Source: Polynucleobacter sp. UB-Tiil-W10
Lineage (GTDB): Bacteria > Pseudomonadota > Gammaproteobacteria > Burkholderiales > Burkholderiaceae
Assembly (NCBI RefSeq): GCF_018881605.1
Contig: NZ_JACVPZ010000001.1
Coordinates: forward strand, 1 to 64,000
Reading direction: 5' to 3'
DNA: 64,000 nt
Positions 1 through 8,250 of the stretch are shown here, in pieces. Within the stretch, counting starts at the first letter, position 1; the number at the start of each line of letters is the position of its first letter. The translations under genes and the position numbers were made by a program. The notes under the pieces were generated by a model that made no database searches, had not been told where the DNA came from, and saw only the letters and a list, made by a program, of their open reading frames with translations.

Positions 1-390
1 TATGACCGTAGTCGTCTTTACCATCGCGGCCATAAGATTCTCTATCTTTGCCATCATGGTTGTAGCCTTCGTGGTCATAGCCATTTACATAGCCATCGCC
101 TGCTTTATAGTCATCGCGAGTATGACCGTAGTCGTCTTTACCATCGCGGCCATAAGATTCTCTATCTTTGCCATCATGGTTGTAGCCTTCGTGGTCATAG
201 CCATTTACATAGCCATCGCCTGCTCTATAGTCATCGCGAGTATGACCGTAGTCGTCTTTACCATCGCGGCCATAAGATTCTCTATCTTTGCCATCATGGT
301 TGTAGCCTTCGTGGTCATAGCCATTTACATAGCCATCGCCTGCTTTATAGTCATCGCGAGTATGACCATAGTCGTCTTTACCATCGCGAT
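1..390 (-). repeat. 120-bp tandem repeat inside the adhesin gene
   Basis: Three full 120-bp copies lie at 1-120, 121-240 and 241-360, followed by a diverging partial copy from 361. The full copies differ at one base only (C at 225 where the others have T), which changes Lys to Arg. Each unit encodes 40 residues that divide into eight pentads such as GYDHE, GYNHD, GKDRE, SYGRD and GKDDY. The array continues beyond the left edge, so the total copy number is unknown. Confidence 0.95.
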
Positions 391-2224
391 CGTAACCATC
401 CTTGTCTAGACCTGTTTTTTCGTCATAGCCACCATCAACCGATATTGAAAGCTTATTGCCAGAATTATTAGTCACTATCAAATCAGAAACATTAGCATTT
501 GTATCTGGGTTAGCAGTATTTATATAAGCGGTAATATTAGAATTATTATTTCCAGCACCCTCAATATCACTTACTTTAATAGAGCCTGTCTTTGCAATTA
601 CCTGCCCATCAACTTTATTAAATGTTACCTTGTAACTATTATTGTTAACGGTAACATCAAGGGATTTACCCTCTAGCTCGGCAACATCTCCACCAGTAGC
701 ATGTACTGTAAACACTAGGGAGCCTTTCGCATCGGCTTTATTATCGGTTGCATCGCTAGACAAAGTTAGGGTAGTACGATCATCGACTACATGGACCGAT
801 TGCAAGCTATCAGAGGCAGTCACTGAAGAGACCTTGTAGTCGCTTTCAGCAGCTTCTAATGGAGAGGTAAAGCCATCTGTTGTGCCTGCCCCTACTGCAA
901 CCACCTTAACGCTGTAGTTGCTACCGTGTTGCTCGGCGCCAATCTCAAAAGATTGATCTAACTGATTTAAAGGAATGTACTTGGTGATAACAGCAGTGCC
1001 ACTGCCATCGGTAGTGTTGTGCAGCTCTACTTTAGCAACTAGACCTGATAGGTCTGAGTTAGAAACATCTACCCCGTGCTCCACATTCAGGTGATAAGTA
1101 ATCGTGCCGGTTTCTTCGTTAACTGTTACGCCTTGACCGTTACCAGAAGCTAGACTCACAGTGACATGGTCATCTTGAACAGTGAATGTATCAGTCGTAT
1201 TTACATGCGTCAGATTCGGATAGTTGCTAGCAGTAAAGTTATTAGGGTTTGAATAATCAGTAGCTCCAGCATTGAGTTTATAGAGATGAGAATCATCAAC
1301 AGTTACTGTAAATGTATGGCCATGAAGCTCGCTAGTATCTATCTGAAACAACTCAGTGCTTGAAGACTTGACAGGCACGAAATATGGGGATTCGCTAACT
1401 TTATTGCCGTTAGCGTCAAACTCAACAAGCATAACCTTTGCGTAATACCCGGTGGTGATATTTCCCGATGTAGCCGTAATATCTAATTGGTAAGTGAATT
1501 TGGAATCGTCAGCAACGCTAGCACCTCTATCAGTGGTGAGATTCAGGGAAATATGATTTACATCTGCTGTACCGGAAGTGTGATATTCAGTATTAGAAGC
1601 AGATGGGTCAGGATTAGTAACTGCATCAGGGCCAGTTGCATTCTTATGGTTATCGCTGCTAGGAGAATTGGAAGATGTCGAGCTAGCTTGTGTAGGCGAA
1701 GATGCGCCCTCTGCATTGCTTTGGGGGCCTTGAGATCCCTCTCCACCTTGTCCGCCTGTTTGACTGCCCGCAGGTCCTCCAGGCACTTTTGTGACACCTG
1801 CTGGACTAGTGCTCTCGCCACCCCTACTACCACCTCGAGATGAATTAACTGCATCAGCCGCTTGCTGCGTTGCAGTCTCTGCACCTCCACCTGTACCAAC
1901 GCTAGAGCTTCCATCATTTCTAATAGTTGCGTTGATTTTTGAGGTTGATCCAGGCCCGTTACCATCAACCCCCGCGCCATCTAAACCAGAGTTATTGCCA
2001 GCACTGTTGTAATCGGGGCGATTATCGTTAGGGCTGGTTCCCTTATTTAAGAGACTGGGTCCATCTGGCGAGGATACATTGTTAGGTTTTACGTCACCTT
2101 GTGAACCGGCAGTTTCCGGGCCAACACCCTCAGATCCCGTAGTCGGCTGCTGCAAGGAAGTCACATTATCTAAATGCTCTGCATCTTGAGCTTGTTGAAC
2201 TACATTTGGGTTTGCGTCAGCCAT
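1..2224 (-). CDS. Giant repetitive surface adhesin, N-terminal part (cut by window edge)
   Basis: The frame opens at ATG 2224 after an AAAGAGAGA purine run and stays open to base 2, giving 741 residues with no stop; the C-terminus lies outside the window. Residues 1-200 are low-complexity, rich in Gly, Ser, Asn, Thr and Gln, with no cleavable signal peptide, as expected for a type I secretion substrate. Residues about 200-595 look like several Ig- or cadherin-like beta-sandwich domains rich in Asp, Asn, Thr and Val. From residue 605 to the edge the sequence is a pentad pattern of the form G-[YK]-[DN]-x-[DE], organised into near-identical 40-residue repeats. The Asp/Gly-rich composition suggests calcium binding. 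It is the last visible gene of the minus-strand secretion operon and is probably the exported cargo. The adhesin role is inferred from architecture and context; RTX nonapeptides and a secretion signal would lie at the unseen C-terminus. Confidence 0.8.
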   Translation of the reverse strand, partial: MADANPNVVQQAQDAEHLDNVTSLQQPTTGSEGVGPETAGSQGDVKPNNVSSPDGPSLLNKGTSPNDNRPDYNSAGNNSGLDGAGVDGNGPGSTSKINATIRNDGSSSVGTGGGAETATQQAADAVNSSRGGSRGGESTSPAGVTKVPGGPAGSQTGGQGGEGSQGPQSNAEGASSPTQASSTSSNSPSSDNHKNATGPDAVTNPDPSASNTEYHTSGTADVNHISLNLTTDRGASVADDSKFTYQLDITATSGNITTGYYAKVMLVEFDANGNKVSESPYFVPVKSSSTELFQIDTSELHGHTFTVTVDDSHLYKLNAGATDYSNPNNFTASNYPNLTHVNTTDTFTVQDDHVTVSLASGNGQGVTVNEETGTITYHLNVEHGVDVSNSDLSGLVAKVELHNTTDGSGTAVITKYIPLNQLDQSFEIGAEQHGSNYSVKVVAVGAGTTDGFTSPLEAAESDYKVSSVTASDSLQSVHVVDDRTTLTLSSDATDNKADAKGSLVFTVHATGGDVAELEGKSLDVTVNNNSYKVTFNKVDGQVIAKTGSIKVSDIEGAGNNNSNITAYINTANPDTNANVSDLIVTNNSGNKLSISVDGGYDEKTGLDKDGYDRDGKDDYGHTRDDYKAGDGYVNGYDHEGYNHDGKDRESYGRDGKDDYGHTRDDYRAGDGYVNGYDHEGYNHDGKDRESYGRDGKDDYGHTRDDYKAGDGYVNGYDHEGYNHDGKDRESYGRDGKDDYGH

Positions 2225-2251
2225 GGCGGTCTCTCTTTTTAATCAAGAATG

Positions 2252-2338
2252 GGGCATAAAACCCCTGTTTACGCCACTACTCTATGCCCTAGCAAGGCTA
2301 GCTACAATTGGAAAATTGGTTATATAACTAAAGTTATA
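2252..2338. promoter_or_regulatory. Structured leader ahead of the adhesin gene
   Basis: The 131-bp gap between the FecR-domain gene and the adhesin start contains three inverted repeats. GGGCATA at 2252-2258 pairs with TATGCCC at 2283-2289. CTAGC and GCTAG arms lie near 2290-2302. A perfect 7-2-7 repeat, TATAACT-AA-AGTTATA, lies at 2323-2338. No run of T that would mark a clear terminator follows on the minus strand. It may act as an operator, an mRNA-stability element or a partial terminator that sets the adhesin level. The function is inferred. Confidence 0.4.
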
Positions 2339-2355
2339 AATATAACTATATTAGC

Positions 2356-4176
2356 TCAACGTTTAAATACCGCTACACCTTGAACAACGTTGCTTCCTGT
2401 AGAGAAATTATATGAAAGTCCAGCTGCCTGAGCTGGGTTTCCAGGGGCATTCCCATAAAAAACTACATTTCCAGAACCATTACATGCTGCAGTACATATG
2501 GAATTTGATCCGCTAGTTTTCACCACAGAAGTAGAAACAGTATTACTGTCAGCTGCTGCACTAAGGGAACCAGCAATATTCATATTCAAAAATGCATAAC
2601 CCGTTGGTTGGTTGGTATAAAGAGCTAAATTGCCAGTTAACTGACTGCTAGCAAAATTAGCTGTGAGATTGCCGCCAGTAACAGCCCATTGAGAACCTGC
2701 AACAGTATTAACATAGGTTGGGGTTGTAGCACCAACCAAAGAAAAGTTGAGAGTGGTTGGTCCTGTATTGAGGTACTGTTGGAGACTGGTTGGATTGGTA
2801 CGATCCCCTACTATGAAATGGAAACCATTGCCAGCCGGCATAGCCAACAGATTGCCGTTGTTATAGTCCGCGATGATCACATTACCATTAGCCCAGCGCC
2901 CCCAAGAAACTACGCCAGCAAGATTACCGCCCTCCATTTGTTGTGCAGTTCCAATAGCAAATGTCATAGGTATAGATGGGTTACCTTGCGCAAAATACGT
3001 AGGGTACTCAAGACCAATGTAGGTAATGTAAGTATTCAGACCGCTTCCAGCGGTAGTAATCGCATTAAGGCCAGTCTGGGGTAGCGCGGGAGCAGAGGTA
3101 GTGCTTGGCCAGCCAGGCCAATTGGAGTCAGGCAATATATTGTGCTGAGGCAAACCATCTGGTTGAATAGATCCTCCACTAGCAAGAGGCCATACCTCCG
3201 CCTTCTGCAAATAATAAGAATAGCTTGCTGGAGTTGGAGCAATCCCATCGCCCTCAGGCTTGTTGTAAAGCTGAGATGCATAAGGTGCAAATGGTGAGAT
3301 GCCTGTTGCTAAATATGGGGAGGGATTGACTACTATCCCCATCATCATGGGTAGCGGCGAGCTTGGTATGGCTACTTGCTCATCTGCGCCTTTTGCTGGC
3401 GGAGTTACGGCAACCGCCAATGAAGGTATATCGGTCGTGTTTCCCCTGCCCTTCGGTTTGGCAGACTTTTGTCCGGCAAGTGGATCAGGTAAGAAATTGG
3501 GTGGTTGCGATAAACGTTTTGCTTGTGAATTGTCATCAGCAACATAGGCATATTGATCGACACCTAAAGCTTCAGTTCCTGCCTTATTCTTAATCGTAAT
3601 TTGCCCCTCAAACACGCCTGCATATAAGCCATCTTTTACAGGGGTCTTATCAGTATTCAGGCAGTTACCTTCGCAATAGTTCAGGTTATAACCTGTACCG
3701 CGAATACCTACAGTAGCTACAACGGCATTTACTTGCAGGTTATCTTTGTTCTCACGACCAATCGACCCCGTCACTGCGCGAACACCGCCCTTGACTAGGC
3801 TAAGGTTTGCTTTTTCTGATCCATCAGATTTGCCGTTGAACTTGTATTCATTAATCTTAAATTCGGTTTGCGCACGCAAAGCAATCACAGCAGCATCACT
3901 CATCCGAATTTGGGCATTACTTGCAATGCCTGTAATAACAGTATCGCCCGATTGAATAGCAGTGTTTTTAGGTGCAGGAATAGTCTGGCCATTACGATTA
4001 ATTTTGACATCGCCAATCGACATCAAGACACGACCAGCTTCTGCAGTGGATTGTGCGTGGGCGACTGGAGCTATTAGAGACGATATCAAGATAGTCACTA
4101 CCGCAACGCTCTTTGCGGCTTTAGCCAATCGCGAGAAGAATGGGTGCATAAATGATTGACCCTGTAGATGACTCAT
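2356..4176 (-). CDS. FecR-domain exported protein with C-terminal barrel-like domain
   Basis: The start at ATG 4176 overlaps the TGA of the preceding gene (TGATG) with GGAG nine bases upstream; a longer reading from 4221 is less likely. This gives 606 residues. A signal peptide ends near residue 41 (PVAHA-Q). A FecR domain follows at about residues 47-190, with the typical GDV...SGD core and the ATVGIRGTGY motif. Residues about 190-360 are a Pro-rich linker. The last 240 residues have alternating Gly and aromatic strands, a WGRW motif and the ending GVAVFKR, which recalls the small beta-barrel of TbpB-like Slam substrates. In this family FecR domains occur on surface or periplasmic proteins and are not always linked to iron sensing. 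Being coupled to a TPR-barrel protein and next to the adhesin, it may anchor or accompany the adhesin. No lipobox is evident. Confidence 0.75.
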   Translation of the reverse strand: MSHLQGQSFMHPFFSRLAKAAKSVAVVTILISSLIAPVAHAQSTAEAGRVLMSIGDVKINRNGQTIPAPKNTAIQSGDTVITGIASNAQIRMSDAAVIALRAQTEFKINEYKFNGKSDGSEKANLSLVKGGVRAVTGSIGRENKDNLQVNAVVATVGIRGTGYNLNYCEGNCLNTDKTPVKDGLYAGVFEGQITIKNKAGTEALGVDQYAYVADDNSQAKRLSQPPNFLPDPLAGQKSAKPKGRGNTTDIPSLAVAVTPPAKGADEQVAIPSSPLPMMMGIVVNPSPYLATGISPFAPYASQLYNKPEGDGIAPTPASYSYYLQKAEVWPLASGGSIQPDGLPQHNILPDSNWPGWPSTTSAPALPQTGLNAITTAGSGLNTYITYIGLEYPTYFAQGNPSIPMTFAIGTAQQMEGGNLAGVVSWGRWANGNVIIADYNNGNLLAMPAGNGFHFIVGDRTNPTSLQQYLNTGPTTLNFSLVGATTPTYVNTVAGSQWAVTGGNLTANFASSQLTGNLALYTNQPTGYAFLNMNIAGSLSAAADSNTVSTSVVKTSGSNSICTAACNGSGNVVFYGNAPGNPAQAAGLSYNFSTGSNVVQGVAVFKR

Positions 4177-5495
4177 CAGTTTGAACTCCAATCGTAGCGC
4201 AGTTTTAATGCGCCTGTCCATTGCTGATAGGAATACAGAGGTAAATTAGAGGTGTTGTTGTAGTAAGTCGCCTCTAAGCGTGCACTCAGTTCTTTGGTTA
4301 ACTTATATTGCAGCACGGCATTACCAGAAAGTAAATTATCACCGCGACCTGTTTGATAAACAATATCGGATGCCTGATAGTTACTGCGCGCATAACCTGC
4401 GCCGAGGGTCAGACCCCACTTATCAGTTGGCACCACACTCAATTGCACAGTACCGCCACCAATATGACGTGCTAAATCCGGTCTATTAGAAGTATTAATT
4501 TGACTGGCGTAATTAGCCCCTATGTCAACAACGGGCTTCCATCGTGTTGTTGGAAATGCCTTACGGTAACCTACGGTCCCTACGTTTAACGTAGAGTCAT
4601 AAGCACTATATTGTGTGGAGTAATTCATCCGTGTACTACCACCACCCACCATAACGGACTGGGTTTCTGTTAGTTGGCGTACATATTCAGCGCCACCACC
4701 ACCTGTATTTGGAACGGGGATTTGATCGAGTCTTGCCAAACTACCAAAAGCAACCACCTTATACAAGTTAGGGCCGTCTGCATATTTGACACCAGTAGTT
4801 GCATTGCTGACGTCTAAGTTATATCCACTAATCTGGGAATAGCGTTGCTGACTGGTGTTGACGCTGACAAAGCCACTGACATTAGTGGCAAGCGGAACAA
4901 CTGCATTCACACCAACACTGTCATAAGAAAAAACGGAGGGTTGCGGTAGCGACGTGGGAGACAAAAATACGGGCCCCCAATACGGCAAGACAATATTGTT
5001 AATAGCGGCAGCAGTATTCACATTGCTGTTGTAACCCATGCCGAGTTCGATGTAAGCACCATAGACTGGCTTGTAACGCCCTTCTTTTTCTTTAATCGCA
5101 TCTAAGTAAGTATTGACAGTTGCCACTACACCGGCTGGTGGCTGACGTTTTTTGACTTCTTCAAACTCTTCTTTTGCCCGTTGATACTCCCCTAAGGCAA
5201 AGTAGGCGCGGCCCAATTCCAGTCTAACTAAATCATTATTAGGATCAGCTAAAAGCACACGCTCTAGAGATAGCACGCCTAAAGAAATTCGACCTGAATC
5301 AACGGCAGCAACACCGTAGTAGTAATCAAATAAGGTATCGCCCATGAGCTCAGGATGCTGATTGCCTAATTCATATGCTTCCTTTGCTTTCCCTTTTTCA
5401 ATTAATACCTTCATCTCATCAGGTACAGCTGCAAAGGAAACCGCAGCACTGGCGCTGAGCAAAACAAAGCAGAGCATCTGCAATAGATTTCGCAT
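4176..5495 (-). CDS. TPR plus outer-membrane beta-barrel protein, Slam-like
   Basis: ATG 5495 is chosen because it places a clean signal peptide (cleavage near SFA-A, about residue 23) at the N-terminus; an upstream GTG at 5543 adds 16 unlikely residues. The protein has 439 residues. Residues about 25-130 form TPR-type helical repeats (LGRAYFALGEYQRAKEEFEE). Residues about 150-439 are a predicted beta-barrel starting at GMGYNSNVN and ending with the aromatic strand LRYDWSSN, suited to BAM insertion. TPR followed by a barrel is the layout of Slam/DUF560 proteins (type XI secretion), although this one is shorter than the roughly 490-580 residues of neisserial Slams. Its stop overlaps the start of the FecR-domain gene, so the two are probably made in fixed ratio. 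Function as an exporter is inferred. Confidence 0.7.
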   Translation of the reverse strand: MRNLLQMLCFVLLSASAAVSFAAVPDEMKVLIEKGKAKEAYELGNQHPELMGDTLFDYYYGVAAVDSGRISLGVLSLERVLLADPNNDLVRLELGRAYFALGEYQRAKEEFEEVKKRQPPAGVVATVNTYLDAIKEKEGRYKPVYGAYIELGMGYNSNVNTAAAINNIVLPYWGPVFLSPTSLPQPSVFSYDSVGVNAVVPLATNVSGFVSVNTSQQRYSQISGYNLDVSNATTGVKYADGPNLYKVVAFGSLARLDQIPVPNTGGGGAEYVRQLTETQSVMVGGGSTRMNYSTQYSAYDSTLNVGTVGYRKAFPTTRWKPVVDIGANYASQINTSNRPDLARHIGGGTVQLSVVPTDKWGLTLGAGYARSNYQASDIVYQTGRGDNLLSGNAVLQYKLTKELSARLEATYYNNTSNLPLYSYQQWTGALKLRYDWSSN

Positions 5496-5558
5496 CTCTC
5501 GACCATACGGTCTTATTGGAGAAAAGTTGATAAAGTTCAGCACGCTATAAATGAATAA

Positions 5559-6488
5559 TTAATTTAAATAAGGATCTTTAAGTACTTTTTTATAGCACTG
5601 AATAAAGGCAGTATGTTGTTGATCGAACTCTGCGCAACGTGATGCCACTTTTAAAGTGCGTCGATGCAATTCGTCTTTGTCCATATGATAAGGACCTTTT
5701 ATTTCTTCAAAAAGTTGCGCACGACGAGCTAAATAATTCGATTCAAAACCGCTCAAACCATAAAAGACGATTTCTTGGCTACTGAGGCGATATACACCTT
5801 TATATTGGTGCGATTGCATAGCCTGGAATAAATCTGGTGGCATACCCATCTCAGAAAAATAGGATGAGAGTGAACTCTCAAAGTTTTCTAACAGGCGTTT
5901 AGCGGCTGGATTGGAATTTATATCCACTTCCTTTAGGATTTTGGCATTGTTGTCGCTGACAGTAATGCGACCCCGATGAATTCCAATGGAATAAGCAGGT
6001 GCTGCTCGTACTACCCCACTAGCCAATACCAAGATGCAAGCGCTAGCGCACTGCCCAGTAACAAAGGTATGGGCATTTGCTTTACGCAACAAACGTCCCA
6101 TTTCCATGGCAGCCATACCATCCCCGCCTGCAGAATCCAACAACACGATCAATCCAGCTGGAATCGGGTCACCCTTCACTTTAGGCAAGGCCTGCTTGAG
6201 GGAGATCAGGGTATTTTTTGATATAGGACCTTGAATACCAATCACAACTGCCCGATCCCCGTTTTCATCAACAAGAGGGGTAGACTGATTTGTAGACCCC
6301 TCTCTTACAGAGCTATTAATAGACTTGCTCACTTCGTCATCTAGGGAAACAACATAAAGAGAGGCATTGACTACCGGCAAAGAAACGTGACTTGCGCTGA
6401 CAGCAGTACTCATAAATAGAGCGAGGAATGCACTTGCCCCTAATTGGCATGCTTTCTGTAAAGTGGAAGCAATCATTGGAGTATTCAT
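5559..6488 (-). CDS. Exported ClpP/crotonase-fold serine protease-like protein
   Basis: This 309-residue protein has an N-terminal hydrophobic signal segment (residues 10-32). The core resembles the ClpP/SppA-type fold: LDSAGGDG is the oxyanion-hole loop, GQCASACILVLAS holds a Ser at the nucleophile position of ClpP GQAAS, and SIGIHRGR holds a candidate catalytic His. The third catalytic residue is not obvious by eye. Cytoplasmic ClpP has no signal peptide, so this protein is expected to act in the periplasm. The start ATG overlaps the TGA of the LuxR-type gene (ATGA), showing translational coupling. In the adhesin secretion operon it could process or release the adhesin, or clear failed secretion products; this is inference. 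Several Cys residues in the C-terminal part may form disulfides, which fits an exported location. Confidence 0.65.
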   Translation of the reverse strand: MNTPMIASTLQKACQLGASAFLALFMSTAVSASHVSLPVVNASLYVVSLDDEVSKSINSSVREGSTNQSTPLVDENGDRAVVIGIQGPISKNTLISLKQALPKVKGDPIPAGLIVLLDSAGGDGMAAMEMGRLLRKANAHTFVTGQCASACILVLASGVVRAAPAYSIGIHRGRITVSDNNAKILKEVDINSNPAAKRLLENFESSLSSYFSEMGMPPDLFQAMQSHQYKGVYRLSSQEIVFYGLSGFESNYLARRAQLFEEIKGPYHMDKDELHRRTLKVASRCAEFDQQHTAFIQCYKKVLKDPYLN

Positions 6489-8197
6489 GATTTAGCCGCA
6501 CTCACAGGCATCGCCCCTAAATGGCGAATAGCTTCAGTGGTATTGATATCCCTAAAATCAAATCCACCTTCAATGCCAGGAACAATCAAACCAAAACTCG
6601 TTAATTCATGAATTGCGGCTTGCGCTTTGTGATGAGAGTCACACTCTTGCTCTATTGCCGCAGTAAGAGAGACCTCTGGATTATTCGCGGCATTATTCAA
6701 AATCGTGCGCGCTGTATCAGAAAGATTATCTAGGATGACTTGGTAATCCACCTGGATACCCTCTGGGAATACCGCACCCTCAGGCTGTGTCATCGTAAAT
6801 GTACGTGAAAAAGGTTGTTCATTTGGCCGCGACCCCAGTAGGCGCGCACATGTTTGACGATTTCCAGTTTGCGGTAAATTTGCAGCCACAATAATGATCG
6901 GTCGAGCAGCCAGCAAATCGATGCCCGACTCTCCAAGCAGCATCTTGAACGAATCTAAAGTTTTAAGCCCATAAAGCTCAACCATCAAGGGGGTTGACTG
7001 AGCAATCTGACCAAGCAATCCAGCAATGCGCTCGCCAGCAGTGTTATAGATTTTTTTCTCTTCTAAACCAAGCGACTCAAAGAAGACTTCAATTTGCTTG
7101 GAGTAGCTCGCCAGCAAACGATCACGGCGATTATTGTTTGGAGCCCTTAAGCGCAATAACAAAATACCTCTTGCATGAGCAAAGTTACCCATCGCATCCA
7201 TGAGAGAACTCGCAGCCAAAGGAGGCCAGGACTCTACAGAGAGCCATTGCGCAATACCTTCTTGTACGTTGTCGCAAACCCTACTCATGAAAGGCAAACC
7301 ACCCCACTGCAAACTGCTATCCACCAGAGGTGCAGAACTTGGTCCAATAGCGCAAATCTCACCAACATTCCGTAGCTCAATCGCCTTACCGCCATCACGC
7401 GTACGGATATCCAACCAAGGTAGCGAATGAGGTGATAATTTTTTGGTTAAAAAATCAGATAAGGGGCGACGTAAAATTTTAGAATGCTGTGCTAGCAAGG
7501 TCGCTTTACGATAAGCATCGGCAGCATAAAGACTCTCTATACCCTCTTCTACCAACTCAGGGTGAGATGCCACTCCAATTCCCAGGTCATGCTTACCTGC
7601 CAGCATAGCCAAATGCTGAGTGGCATAGAGCTTCATCCATTCAGCCATATATTGAGCGAAATAAGCAGCCCTATCACTATCATCTAAATGGGCTTTAGGA
7701 TGGCCAAACCAAGCCACCAAACTACCATCAGGAGAAATAGTGAGACGTCCATCCAAACTATCAAGTAAGGACTCTGCTTGTTTTTGCAAATCCACTAAAA
7801 AGTGATTTCTGATGGTGATTGACTCAAAGCTACTAGCAGACGCTACAAAGTCCGGTAACGCTAAGCTCACCGCTGAAATTAAGCGCCACTGATAACGCTC
7901 AGCCTTTTTATGAGCAGCAGTTCCTTTTGAGGAGCTGCTTTTAAGGGGGCCGTGTTCAGACTGACGACTACTGTTTGATTTGAGCAATTGCTCGGCAACC
8001 ACTGCTGCCTTGGCGCGGCTAACTACGCCTAATTTTTTAAACAGCACAAATAAGTGCTGTTTAACGGTGCCCTGCTCAATCGCCAAATCCGTAGCAATCT
8101 CTTTGTTGCTCTTACCTTCCGCCAACAGCCCAAGAATTTGCTGTTGGCGTTCGGATAGGGACAGGCTTTTATCAGGGCTATTTTTTAAGGTGGCCAT
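6485..8197 (-). CDS. LuxR-type regulator with N-terminal HTH and cyclase-like region
   Basis: Residues about 12-75 are a LuxR/GerE helix-turn-helix (LSERQQQILGLLAEGKSNKEIA followed by a GTVKQHLFVLFKKLGV recognition helix). Most LuxR proteins carry this domain at the C-terminus, so its N-terminal position is unusual. Residues about 100-260 weakly resemble a class III nucleotide cyclase: a DGSLVAWFGHP segment followed by DDSDRAA, and an IGVASHP segment followed by DAYRKATLLAQ. The metal-binding Asp pair is not convincingly present, so any such domain is probably a sensor, not an enzyme. The remaining 300 residues are alpha/beta and not recognised. The 570-residue protein has no membrane segment. 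It sits mid-operon between hlyD and the ClpP-like gene and is a candidate local regulator of the adhesin system. DNA target and ligand are unknown. Confidence 0.65.
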   Translation of the reverse strand: MATLKNSPDKSLSLSERQQQILGLLAEGKSNKEIATDLAIEQGTVKQHLFVLFKKLGVVSRAKAAVVAEQLLKSNSSRQSEHGPLKSSSSKGTAAHKKAERYQWRLISAVSLALPDFVASASSFESITIRNHFLVDLQKQAESLLDSLDGRLTISPDGSLVAWFGHPKAHLDDSDRAAYFAQYMAEWMKLYATQHLAMLAGKHDLGIGVASHPELVEEGIESLYAADAYRKATLLAQHSKILRRPLSDFLTKKLSPHSLPWLDIRTRDGGKAIELRNVGEICAIGPSSAPLVDSSLQWGGLPFMSRVCDNVQEGIAQWLSVESWPPLAASSLMDAMGNFAHARGILLLRLRAPNNNRRDRLLASYSKQIEVFFESLGLEEKKIYNTAGERIAGLLGQIAQSTPLMVELYGLKTLDSFKMLLGESGIDLLAARPIIIVAANLPQTGNRQTCARLLGSRPNEQPFSRTFTMTQPEGAVFPEGIQVDYQVILDNLSDTARTILNNAANNPEVSLTAAIEQECDSHHKAQAAIHELTSFGLIVPGIEGGFDFRDINTTEAIRHLGAMPVSAAKS

Positions 8198-8250
8198 GAT
8201 CTTTTTTCAGCGCAGTCATCAAGTATTGAGATGAATACATCCGTCAAGTT

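Noticed and set aside
1-390. CRISPR array
   Set aside because: The 120-bp units are contiguous and coding, with no unique spacers between short repeats.
2-409. Open frame of 135 residues on the plus strand, hydrophobic and repetitive
   Set aside because: It is the antisense reading of the 120-bp repeats in the adhesin gene; the opposite frame is coherent over 741 codons with domain-like sequence.
1558-1980. 140-residue minus-strand frame inside the adhesin gene
   Set aside because: It is out of frame with the adhesin and arises from Ser/Gly-rich codons; no domain is seen.
4177-4221. Longer FecR-protein start at 4221
   Set aside because: The ATG at 4176 has GGAG at the right distance and the TGATG coupling; the upstream extension is charged and precedes the signal peptide.
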